22,589 nt of DNA, taken from assembly GCA_011046015.1 (NCBI GenBank), contig DSBO01000023.1, positions 1-22,589 on the forward strand, given 5' to 3'. The stretch's first letter is position 1. Each line of letters starts with the position of its first letter. The notes under the pieces are model-generated. The model made no database searches and was not told the origin of the DNA. It saw only the letters and a program-made list of their open reading frames with translations. Origin of the DNA: Thioalkalivibrio sp. (lineage in GTDB: Bacteria; Pseudomonadota; Gammaproteobacteria; SpSt-1174). Made by a program: the position numbers and the translations under genes. Below, piece by piece: positions 7,350-14,578 of the stretch.

Positions 7350-9404
7350 CTAGCGGCCGAACAAGCCCTTGAGCTTGTCCTTGGCCTTTTCCTTGAGGTC
7401 CTGCTTGAGCTCTTCCTTTTTCTCGTCCACGCGGGTGTCGACCTTGTCGCCGAGCTTGTCCTTGGCAAAGCGCTGGAGATCCGGCTTGTAGCTGAGATCG
7501 CTGAACGGCCCCTTCACGGTGGTGTAGAGGAAGGTGCGCGTACCGCCCAGTTTGGCGACGCCGAAACTGTAGTCCATGCGATCCTCGACCAGGTTCACGC
7601 TGCCCTCGCCCTTCGCCTGCAGGATAGGCGTGAGCACATGCAGGTCCTTGTTGGTGGCCACACCGTTACGGATGGTCACCGTACCCTTCATGCTGGTGAA
7701 GCGAACCTCCTGGGTACCGCCCTCGCCCGTGGTCTGGTCCTCGTAGATGGTCGTCTCGATGAGGCGCACGGTGCGCGCGAGCTTCTCGTCCTGGATGGCG
7801 CCGTCGCTGAAGGCGAAGCTCATGTTGCCGTTGAGCCCGCGCTTGAGGGCGCTGATGCGATCGCCGCTGGTGGCGAGCGTGGCCACCAGCTCGGTCTGGC
7901 CGCTGAGCCAGGTCTTCTCCAGCATGTCCGTCTGCAGCGCCCCCATGTCCATGCCCTTGAGTTCCTGATGCACGCTGTAGGCGGGAGTGGCGCCACGCAC
8001 GTCGAGGCTGGCCTTGCCGTTGACCACACCGCTGTAGAGCTTGAGCGAGTAGGGTTCGACCCGCAGCAGGCCATTCCTGGCCGCCAGCGTGGCATGAATG
8101 TCGGTGAGAATGACGTCGGCCACGATCACCTCGCCGACATCGGCCGTGCCGTTCAGGTTCAGGGTGCGCAGCATCTCCACCGGCAACTCGATCGGCTCGT
8201 CGGCGGCCTCGGCAGGGGCGGCCGCTTCTCTGGGCGTGGGCGGCAGGTAGCGGTCCACATTGATGGCGTCGACGGTGACGCCGAAGCCGATGGCCGGGCT
8301 CTCGAAGTTGCTGACCTGGGCGTTGCCGCGCAACGTGGTATCGTCCAGCACCACGGTCAGGGCCTTGAGGTCGGCCCGCTCGGTGGTGGCGGAGAAATCG
8401 GCCCGCAACTCGGCCTTGCTCAACACCCGGGCGTCGGCCGTCTCCGGCACCTCCATGGCCAGCTGCCGCATGACGTCACGCGGGCTGAAGCGATCCGAGG
8501 CGATGTTGCCCGTGAGCTTGAGGTCGTCGATCAGGTCCGTGATCGAGACCGCGCCGATGAGGCGCATGCCCAGCGCATCGATGCGCAGGCCCGAGACCTC
8601 GGCCGTCTGCGCCTCCAGGTTGGCGACGATATCGGCGGCCAGCCGCGCCTCGACACGCCCGGCCGGGATGTCCCGGCCGCTGACGGCCGCATCCAGCACC
8701 AGGTCGGCGATGCGGTAGGCACCGGCCACCGGGTCGGCGGTGACCTCGGCTTCCAGCGCCGCGGTGAGCACGGTGACCGGGCTACCCTGTTCGATGCGGA
8801 AGTCCATGCGCAGGTCCATGGGCTCGCCGAACTCGAAGGCGCCGGTGGTGAGGTTGAACGGATCGAGGCGCAGCTCGGTGCCGGCCTGGGCGTCGCGCCA
8901 GGACACGCGCGCCTCGGTGATGTCGACGCCGCCGACCCAGATGGTCGGCAGCGGCCGCGCCTCGCGGGGCGCCTCCGCCTCGGCCGGCACAGCGTCCTCC
9001 TCGGCGGCGGGCACCAGGTCGTCCCAGTTGCTCACCCCCTCGGCGTTGCGCTGCAGGTCGAGCGTCAGGCCGCGCAGCACCACCCGGTCGACGCGCACCT
9101 CGTTCTTCAGCAGCGGCAGGATGGCCACGCGCACCCCCACCTCATCGACGCTGGCAAAGGGCTCCTCGCCGAATCCCTCGGCGTTGCTCAGGCGCGTCTC
9201 GCCCAGGCTGAAACCGAGCGGGAAGAAGGTCAGCCCGATCTCGCCCTCGATGACCAGGTCACGGCCGGTGGCGTCGTGTACGCCGCGCGTGATCTGCTCC
9301 TTGTAGGCGTTGGGATCGAAGGTGGCCACGAAGATGCCGATGGCGACTGCCAGCACCAGCACCACTGCCAGTGCCGCCCAGCTTGCCCACTTGAGCCATT
9401 TCAT
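7350..9404 (-). CDS. AsmA family protein
   Basis: A large protein of 684 residues anchored in the inner membrane by one N-terminal helix (about 6-28) and otherwise periplasmic. AsmA-like proteins are bridge-like relatives of TamB/VPS13-type lipid carriers linked to outer-membrane lipid homeostasis. Visible family features are the start MKWLKWASWAALAVVLVL, then FDPNAYKEQI and GRDLVIEGEIGL just after the anchor, the SNAEGF motif, repeated long beta-strand segments, and a conserved C-terminal domain with GNMSFAFSDGAI and KGEGSVNL. An Ala/Glu-rich linker is present near 132-150. It ends in a lysine/glutamate-rich helix (KKEELKQDLKEKAKDKLKG). A Shine-Dalgarno sequence (GGAGG) lies 9 bases before the ATG. 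In Pseudomonas an asmA homologue precedes mutY; here a two-gene insert separates them. Confidence 0.9.
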   Translation of the reverse strand: MKWLKWASWAALAVVLVLAVAIGIFVATFDPNAYKEQITRGVHDATGRDLVIEGEIGLTFFPLGFSLGETRLSNAEGFGEEPFASVDEVGVRVAILPLLKNEVRVDRVVLRGLTLDLQRNAEGVSNWDDLVPAAEEDAVPAEAEAPREARPLPTIWVGGVDITEARVSWRDAQAGTELRLDPFNLTTGAFEFGEPMDLRMDFRIEQGSPVTVLTAALEAEVTADPVAGAYRIADLVLDAAVSGRDIPAGRVEARLAADIVANLEAQTAEVSGLRIDALGMRLIGAVSITDLIDDLKLTGNIASDRFSPRDVMRQLAMEVPETADARVLSKAELRADFSATTERADLKALTVVLDDTTLRGNAQVSNFESPAIGFGVTVDAINVDRYLPPTPREAAAPAEAADEPIELPVEMLRTLNLNGTADVGEVIVADVILTDIHATLAARNGLLRVEPYSLKLYSGVVNGKASLDVRGATPAYSVHQELKGMDMGALQTDMLEKTWLSGQTELVATLATSGDRISALKRGLNGNMSFAFSDGAIQDEKLARTVRLIETTIYEDQTTGEGGTQEVRFTSMKGTVTIRNGVATNKDLHVLTPILQAKGEGSVNLVEDRMDYSFGVAKLGGTRTFLYTTVKGPFSDLSYKPDLQRFAKDKLGDKVDTRVDEKKEELKQDLKEKAKDKLKGLFGR

Positions 9405-9541
9405 GCGAGAACCCTCCGGGTGACCTAATTCGTTCCAGTGATTGATTTGGATGTCATGCAGTAATCATAGCGGCTCCGGCCCCGGGAGTGACAGGCCCCA
9501 CATTCCGCGGCACGGCAGCGTGCGTCCTGCATACTTTTGCG

Positions 9542-9547
9542 TACAAT
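9542..9547 (+). promoter_or_regulatory. Possible -10 element for the DUF2333 operon
   Basis: TACAAT matches the sigma-70 -10 consensus at five of six positions and lies 42 bases before the DUF2333 start. No good -35 is seen at 16-18 bases, so support is limited. Confidence 0.35.
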
Positions 9548-9589
9548 GATCGCCATCACATTTTTCGGAGCCGGGGGACAGACAGGCTG

Positions 9590-10675
9590 ATGCGTAACAC
9601 GCTGCTCAACTGGTTCGCCGCCGTGGGCGACTTCTTCTCGCGCCTGGGCGGGCGCCTGCTGCGTCTTTATCACCCCGCGACCTGGCGCCAGCGGGGCATC
9701 GTCTGGAGCGCCGGCATCTTCGTCGCCACCTTAGTGGCGATCGTGCTGATTCTCGGCATGCTGTGGAGCAATGAGCCGGCACCGTTCGACGTCCACGCGC
9801 ACGCGCTGGAGCGAGCCGGCGGGCAGGAAGAGCGCATGGTCACCGGCCATGTCACCACCGCCACCCTGATCCGCGTGGCAAGCACCCTGCTCGACAAACC
9901 CGGCGGCTACCTGAGCAACGACATCGCCCCGCCCGGCGTGTACCTCGACAACATCCCCAACTGGGAGTATGGCGTGCTGGTGCAGGTGCGGGACCTGTCG
10001 CGCGCCCTGCGCAGCGACATCAGCCGTTCGCAGTCGCAGTCGGCCGAGGACCCGGACCTGATCATCGCCGAGCCGCAGTTCAGCTTCGACAGCGAATCCT
10101 GGATGTTCCCGCCGAGCGAACGCGAATACCGCACCGGCATTCGCGCCCTGGAACGCTATCTCGCCCGGCTCGCGGACGAGCAACAGAGCGATGCCCAGTT
10201 CTACGCCCGCGCCGACAACTTGCGCGAGTGGCTCGCCATGGTGGAGAAACGCCTCGGATCGCTGTCGCAGCGCCTGGCGGCCAGCGTAGGCCAGGCCCGC
10301 GTCAACACCGACCTTGCCGGCGACGCCGCGGCGCGACAGTCGACCCAGCGACCGGCCGAGATGGTGGTGAAGACGCCGCGCTTCGAGGTCGACGACGTGT
10401 TTTACGAGGCGCGCGGCTCGGCCTGGGCGCTGCTGCATTTCCTCAAGGCCGCGGAGCACGACTTTGGCCCGGCGCTGGAAAAGAAGAATGCCGTGATCAG
10501 CCTGCGCCAGATCATCCGTGAACTCGAGGCCACCCAGCAGACCATCTGGAGTCCCGTCATCCTCAACGGCAGCGGCTTCGGCTTCGTCACCAACCACTCG
10601 CTGGTGATGGCGTCCTACCTCTCGCGCGCCAACGCCGCCGTAATCGATCTTCGCAATCTGTTGGAGCAGGGATAA
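9590..10675 (+). CDS. DUF2333 family inner-membrane protein
   Basis: A 361-residue protein with an N-terminal cytoplasmic stretch, one transmembrane helix (about 38-59, WSAGIFVATLVAIVLILGML), and a large, mostly helical periplasmic domain. Motifs typical of the DUF2333 family as I know it are WSNEPAPFDV after the helix, GGYLSNDIAPPGVYLDNIPNWEYGVL, the R-D-L-S-R region and a C-terminal NGSGFGFVTNHSLVMASYLSRANAA. No enzymatic motif is apparent and the family has no established function. The frame is open back to 9488, but the ATG at 9590 gives the sensible N-terminus. Its stop codon is followed immediately by the ATG of the next gene, so the two are cotranscribed and probably translationally coupled. 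It diverges from asmA. Confidence 0.8.
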   Translation: MRNTLLNWFAAVGDFFSRLGGRLLRLYHPATWRQRGIVWSAGIFVATLVAIVLILGMLWSNEPAPFDVHAHALERAGGQEERMVTGHVTTATLIRVASTLLDKPGGYLSNDIAPPGVYLDNIPNWEYGVLVQVRDLSRALRSDISRSQSQSAEDPDLIIAEPQFSFDSESWMFPPSEREYRTGIRALERYLARLADEQQSDAQFYARADNLREWLAMVEKRLGSLSQRLAASVGQARVNTDLAGDAAARQSTQRPAEMVVKTPRFEVDDVFYEARGSAWALLHFLKAAEHDFGPALEKKNAVISLRQIIRELEATQQTIWSPVILNGSGFGFVTNHSLVMASYLSRANAAVIDLRNLLEQG

Positions 10676-11131
10676 ATGGCGACAGAATCATCGAGCGGCG
10701 TGCGCCGCAAACCGCACATCCTCTTTCTCGGCGCGAACAACATCCATCGTACGCTGATGGCCGAGGCCTACCTGCGTAAGCTCGGTAGCGACATCATCGA
10801 CGTGAAATCGGCAGGACTCGCCTCGGAACGCACCGACCCGCGCACCATGGAGGTGCTGCGCGAGGACGGCATCGACCTCGGTCACCCGAGCCCCGCGCTG
10901 ATCAACAGCGACCTGCTCACCTGGGCGGACCTGATCATCACCATCGCCGCCCACGACGAGCGCCTCAATGCGCCGATCCCCAACGGCGCGCGCGAGAAGC
11001 AGTGGACCATCGCCTCGCCGCTTGACCCCGAAGAGGGCGAGGACGAGCTGGATGCCTTCCGCCGCGTGCGCAACGACGTGAAGCGCCGCGTGCAGCAGCT
11101 CGTCAACTCGATGCGCCTGTCGGCGCGCTAG
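10676..11131 (+). CDS. Low-molecular-weight phosphatase / ArsC-fold protein lacking catalytic cysteines
   Basis: A 151-residue protein of the LMW protein-tyrosine-phosphatase/arsenate-reductase fold: beta strand PHILFLGANNIHRTLMAEAYLRK, then SAGLASERTDPRTMEVLREDGID, then TWADLIITIAAHDERL and a C-terminal WTIASPLDPEE with a helix like that of ArsC (FRRVRNDVKRRVQQLV). The family P-loop is C-x5-R-(S/T). Here the nucleophile position is Gly19, and only Arg25 and Thr26 remain. The two additional redox cysteines of thioredoxin-coupled ArsC are absent too, and the protein has no cysteine at all, so phosphatase or reductase activity by the known mechanisms is not expected. It begins at the base after the DUF2333 stop. 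A binding or regulatory role is inferred. Confidence 0.8.
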   Translation: MATESSSGVRRKPHILFLGANNIHRTLMAEAYLRKLGSDIIDVKSAGLASERTDPRTMEVLREDGIDLGHPSPALINSDLLTWADLIITIAAHDERLNAPIPNGAREKQWTIASPLDPEEGEDELDAFRRVRNDVKRRVQQLVNSMRLSAR

Positions 11132-11174
11132 CCCGCCTGACTCGCCGAGACAGGACACCGGCGAGATCGGCGGG
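11132..11174. terminator. Two-tier hairpin between convergent genes
   Basis: CTCGCCG (11141-11147) pairs with CGGCGAG (11159-11165), and an outer CCCGCC (11132-11137) pairs with GGCGGG (11169-11174) across a small internal loop. It fills the 49-base gap between the pseudo-phosphatase gene and moaC, which converge. There is no T-run; it may act on both strands with Rho. Confidence 0.45.
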
Positions 11175-11180
11175 CCAGGG

Positions 11181-11669
11181 TTACTGCCCGGCGGGCGACC
11201 GGCCCCAGTCGCCCGACTTGCCGCCGGCCTTCTTCAGCAGGCGCACGTCCTCCATGCTCATGCCGCGATCCACGGCCTTGCACATGTCGTAGATGGTCAG
11301 AAGCGCCACCTGCACGGCGGTGAGCGCCTCCATCTCCACGCCCGTCTGTCCCGCCGTGCGCGTAGTGGCCGTGCAGTGCACCGCCGGCGGGGAGCTCTCC
11401 AGCTGGAAATCCAGGCTCACGTGGGTGAGCGGGATCGGATGGCACAGTGGAATCAGGTCGGCGGTGCGCTTGGCGCCCATGATACCGGCGATGCGCGCGA
11501 TACCCAGCACGTCACCCTTCTTGTGCCCGCCGGCGCGGATCAGCGCCAAGGTCTCCTCGGCCATGCGGATGCGCCCCTCGGCCACGGCGACCCGCTGGGT
11601 CACGGCCTTGCCGCCGACATCCACCATGTGGGCCTCGCCCTCGGCATTGAAATGCGTCAGTTTGCTCAT
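11181..11669 (-). CDS. moaC: Cyclic pyranopterin monophosphate synthase MoaC
   Basis: MoaC rearranges the MoaA product (3',8-cyclo-GTP) to cyclic pyranopterin monophosphate in molybdenum cofactor synthesis. The 162-residue protein carries the family blocks MVDVGGKAVTQRVAVA, KGDVLGIARIAGIMGAKRTADLIPLCHPI (with catalytic Lys51), AGQTGVEMEALTAVQVA and YDMCKAVDRGM (Asp128, Lys131), numbered as in E. coli. Length and N-terminus are normal. The start follows GGGG about 9 bases upstream. It is divergent from the Gcr-like gene, beyond which moaD and moaE lie on the other strand. moaA and moaB are not in the window. Confidence 0.97.
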   Translation of the reverse strand: MSKLTHFNAEGEAHMVDVGGKAVTQRVAVAEGRIRMAEETLALIRAGGHKKGDVLGIARIAGIMGAKRTADLIPLCHPIPLTHVSLDFQLESSPPAVHCTATTRTAGQTGVEMEALTAVQVALLTIYDMCKAVDRGMSMEDVRLLKKAGGKSGDWGRSPAGQ

Positions 11670-11717
11670 GCGTCTGCGCCCCTGATTCGCTCTATGCTGC
11701 AGTCAGTCGAGACCAGC

Positions 11718-11731
11718 AATGTTACATTATC
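11718..11731 (-). promoter_or_regulatory. Possible -10 and palindrome upstream of moaC
   Basis: The minus strand reads GATAAT (11726-11731), a five-of-six -10 match, 57 bases before the moaC ATG. It overlaps the perfect 11-base palindrome AATGT-T-ACATT (11718-11728). No convincing -35 is seen. The palindrome could be an operator shared by the divergent moaC and Gcr-like genes. Confidence 0.3.
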
Positions 11732-11799
11732 ACCCGGCATTCGGCTCGACCCGGACCGTGTCGGCGGTCGGGCGCCCCTGGGGACAACCGGTATAGCAG

Positions 11800-13824
11800 A
11801 TGGCAAGACCACAGCTCGACAAGCTCCTTGACCGGATCGTAGACGACGAGACACTGGACGCGGTGGACACGCTCGTCCAGCTGGTGGACTGGCTGCGCCC
11901 CGACGATCCCACGCACGTGGCGCCGGTGCTCGCACGCCTGGAGGAGCTGGCCTTCGCCATCGAGTCGCGCTCCAGCGTGCGCCACGCGCTCAGCGCACGC
12001 ATCCAGGCGCAGCTCGTCGACTCGCGCCACCTGCCCCTGTACACCGAGATCGGCCTGTTCTCGCGCCGCGGCTTCTTTCGCGAGTTCGGCCTGCGCGTGT
12101 ACGAGCGCCTGAATCCGGCACCGCCGGACCGGCGCAACCTCAAGCACGTGCTCACGATGGTGTTTCACCGCGTCGACGACGCCGAGTGGGTGACGTCCGT
12201 CCCGGACGATGCCTGGTTGCGCCTGTTCGACCTGCTCGTAGACGTGTCCGAGGGACGCGAGAAGGCCCTGCGCAAGGCGCGCGAGGAGGCCCTCTACGCG
12301 CTGGAGACGCTGTCCATCTGGATCGCCGCCGAGGAGCTGGAGCCCGAACTTCTGCGTCTCGATCCGCGCATCTGCGAGCGCAACTCGGCCTTCGTCGCCC
12401 AGCAACGCGAGCTGGCCGCCTACGTCCGCGAGTACATGGAGTGGACACAGGACAGCGACCGCCCGTTTCACGATGATGAACACGCACGCGTGCTGCTCGC
12501 CCAGGTCGCCGAGCAGATCGCCCTGTTCCGCAAACGCGCGGTCAAGCGCGGCACCAGCATCGGGCTGACCTACCTGCTCGAGCGGCTGGACCAGACCCTG
12601 GAACGCATCGAGAGCCTGCTCGACCTGCTCGACCCGGACGAGCCCGAGCAGCGGCGTGCCACGGGTGTGCGACTGTTCAAGCAGATGGTCGCGAACAACA
12701 GCCGCCGCCACAGCCTGCGCGCGCTGTGGCAGGAGAACGTGAAGCTGCTGTCGCGCAGCGTGACGGAGAACGCCAGCCACACCGGCGAGCACTACATCAC
12801 CCGCAACCGCGCCGAGTACCTGCAGATGCTCTGGTCGGGCGCCGGCGCCGGCCTGATCATCGCCTTCATGGCGCTGATCAAGATCGAGCTGGTCGGCCTA
12901 GGCCTGCCGCTGGGACTGCAGACCCTGCTGGTCTGCCTCAACTACGGTCTCGGCTTCGTACTCATCCACATGCTGCATTTCACCGTCGCCACCAAGCAGC
13001 CGGCGATGACCGCCGCGCGCTTCGCCGCCGCCGTGGAACAGGGCGACAAGGGGACGGCCAACCTGAAGAAACTCGCCGACCTGATGATCGACGTGGGCCG
13101 CTCGCAGTTCGTGGCCGTGGTGGGCAACGTCTTCGTCGCCCTGCCGGTGGCCATCGTGGTGGGCTGGGCCTACCTCGAGCTCTGGCACACGCCGGTGCTC
13201 GACGCCGCGCACGTGGACTACCAGCTCGAGGAACTGTCACCCATCGGCGGGCTGGCCCTGTTTCACGCGGCCATTGCCGGCGTCTGGCTGTTTGTCGCGG
13301 GGCTGATCGCGGGCTTTTTCGACAACCGCAACGCCTACCTCGACCTGCCCGGCCGCCTGCGCGAACACCCGCTGTTGCGGCGTGTCCTGCCCACCGGCCT
13401 GCGCGACCGCATCGCCGACTACCTCGAGGGCAACTACGGGGCGCTCGCCGGCAACTTCTTCTTCGGCGTGCTGCTCGGCGTCACCGGCTACATCGGCTAC
13501 CTGTTGAGCCTGCCGCTGGACATCCGCCACATCGCCTTCTCCTCGGCGAACCTCGGTTACGTGGCCGCCAGCGACCTGCCGGGCTGGGGGGAGATGCTCA
13601 TGTACTTCTTCTTCGTCATGCTCATCGGCGCGATGAACCTGTGGGTGAGCTTCGCGCTGGCGTTCTACGTGGCGCTCAAGGCGCGCGGCGCCCGCATCGG
13701 CAGCGTGCCGCGCCTGCTGCGCGTATACCTGCAACGCATCGGCGAGCGCCCCCGCGAACTGCTGCTCCCGCCTCCCCCGGCGCCCGAGGCCGAACCGCCG
13801 GCCGGCGACGAAGGTCGGAAATGA
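11800..13824 (+). CDS. Polytopic membrane protein of the Gcr / 'site-specific recombinase' (SpecificRecomb) family
   Basis: A 674-residue protein. The first half is soluble and helical: ARPQLDKLLDRIV, VQLVDWLRPDD, a GLFSRRGFFREFGLRVYERLNP block and DPDEPEQRRATGVRLFKQMV. The NASHTGEHYITRNRAEYLQMLWSG block precedes a membrane domain with about six helices near residues 346-368, 373-395, 437-462, 483-508, 551-575 and 599-626. A Pro-rich tail ends the protein. This matches my memory of the family annotated as site-specific recombinase Gcr in Neisseria and other proteobacteria. I see none of the motifs of serine or tyrosine recombinases, and the membrane topology argues against that name. The start lacks a good Shine-Dalgarno sequence. 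moaD starts 39 bases after its stop. Confidence 0.8.
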   Translation: MARPQLDKLLDRIVDDETLDAVDTLVQLVDWLRPDDPTHVAPVLARLEELAFAIESRSSVRHALSARIQAQLVDSRHLPLYTEIGLFSRRGFFREFGLRVYERLNPAPPDRRNLKHVLTMVFHRVDDAEWVTSVPDDAWLRLFDLLVDVSEGREKALRKAREEALYALETLSIWIAAEELEPELLRLDPRICERNSAFVAQQRELAAYVREYMEWTQDSDRPFHDDEHARVLLAQVAEQIALFRKRAVKRGTSIGLTYLLERLDQTLERIESLLDLLDPDEPEQRRATGVRLFKQMVANNSRRHSLRALWQENVKLLSRSVTENASHTGEHYITRNRAEYLQMLWSGAGAGLIIAFMALIKIELVGLGLPLGLQTLLVCLNYGLGFVLIHMLHFTVATKQPAMTAARFAAAVEQGDKGTANLKKLADLMIDVGRSQFVAVVGNVFVALPVAIVVGWAYLELWHTPVLDAAHVDYQLEELSPIGGLALFHAAIAGVWLFVAGLIAGFFDNRNAYLDLPGRLREHPLLRRVLPTGLRDRIADYLEGNYGALAGNFFFGVLLGVTGYIGYLLSLPLDIRHIAFSSANLGYVAASDLPGWGEMLMYFFFVMLIGAMNLWVSFALAFYVALKARGARIGSVPRLLRVYLQRIGERPRELLLPPPPAPEAEPPAGDEGRK

Positions 13825-13863
13825 TAGAATGGGCCTCTTCATCTTCCCTGACGGAACATCCGC

Positions 13864-14097
13864 ATGAGCCTCACCGTTCGATTCTTTGCCAGCCTGCGCG
13901 AGCGCCTCGAGCGTGACGAGGTGGTGCTCGCCCCTGGCGACGCCGCCACCGTGGGCGAGGCCTGGGCGTGCGCCACCGGGGGCGAAGCCATGCCCGCCAA
14001 CGTGCTCGCTGCCGTCAATCAGGACTACGCCGCACCCGACCAGCCGCTGAAGGACGGCGACGAGGTCGCCTTCTTCCCCCCCGTCACCGGTGGCTGA
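13864..14097 (+). CDS. moaD: Molybdopterin synthase sulfur-carrier subunit MoaD
   Basis: A 77-residue ubiquitin-like protein. MoaD carries a thiocarboxylate on its C-terminal glycine and gives sulfur to cyclic pyranopterin monophosphate within molybdopterin synthase (MoaD2-MoaE2). Seen here are the N-terminal strand LTVRFFASLRERL, the central NVLAAVNQDYA, the DQPLKDGDEVAFFPPVTGG block and the essential terminal Gly-Gly. Length is slightly below the usual 81. The stop is one base from the preferred moaE ATG, so the two subunits are translationally coupled. Confidence 0.95.
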   Translation: MSLTVRFFASLRERLERDEVVLAPGDAATVGEAWACATGGEAMPANVLAAVNQDYAAPDQPLKDGDEVAFFPPVTGG

Positions 14098-14098
14098 G

Positions 14099-14545
14099 AT
14101 GGACAACGTCCGCGTCATCGGGGGCGCCCTTGATCCCTGGGCGGAGCTGCAGCGTTACCAGGCCCGGGGGCTGGCCGAACACGCCGGCGTGGGCGCCACC
14201 GCGGTATTCGTCGGCAGCATGCGCGACCTCAACGAGGGCGATGCCGTCACGGCGATGACGCTCGAGCACTATCCGGGCATGACGGAGAAACACCTTGCCG
14301 CCATCATCGAGGAGGCGGGGCGGCGCTGGGACCTGATCGACTGCCTCATCGTGCACCGCGTCGGCGAGATCCTGCCCACCGACCCCATCGTCCTCACCGC
14401 CGCCTGGTCGGCCCACCGCAAGGATGCCTTCGAGGCCTGCCGCTTCCTTATGGAAGAGCTGAAGAGCCGTGCGCCGTTCTGGAAAAAGGAAACGCTCGCC
14501 GATGGCGGCGAGCGCTGGGTGGAGAAGAACACGCCGGGGTACTGA
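14099..14545 (+). CDS. moaE: Molybdopterin synthase catalytic subunit MoaE
   Basis: MoaE binds the pterin and transfers two sulfurs from MoaD thiocarboxylate to make molybdopterin. The 148-residue chain shows the family blocks GATAVFVGSMRDLNEGD, LEHYPGMTEKHLAAI, VHRVGEILPTDPIV, SAHRKDAFEACRFLMEELK and the active-site lysines in APFWKKE, then GGERWVEKN. Two starts are possible: a GTG at 14090, overlapping moaD with no Shine-Dalgarno sequence, and the ATG at 14099 behind GGTGG. The ATG is preferred. It converges with the protease gene 32 bases away. Confidence 0.96.
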   Translation: MDNVRVIGGALDPWAELQRYQARGLAEHAGVGATAVFVGSMRDLNEGDAVTAMTLEHYPGMTEKHLAAIIEEAGRRWDLIDCLIVHRVGEILPTDPIVLTAAWSAHRKDAFEACRFLMEELKSRAPFWKKETLADGGERWVEKNTPGY

Positions 14546-14563
14546 GCGCCCCCGGCGGCCGAC

Positions 14564-14578
14564 GGCCCGTCGCGGGCC
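14564..14578. terminator. Small GC hairpin between moaE and degQ
   Basis: GGCCCG (14564-14569) pairs with CGGGCC (14573-14578) around a 3-base loop in the 32-base convergent gap, touching the stop codon of the protease gene. There is no T-run. A possible bidirectional terminator, weakly supported. Confidence 0.3.

Noticed and set aside
7638..9428. A 596-codon plus-strand open frame
   Set aside because: Antisense to asmA, with His/Gly/Asp-rich translation typical of a shadow frame and no family features.
12726..13916. A 396-codon plus-strand open frame overlapping the Gcr-like gene
   Set aside because: Out-of-frame Arg/Ala/Pro-rich reading of the membrane-protein gene; not a real protein.
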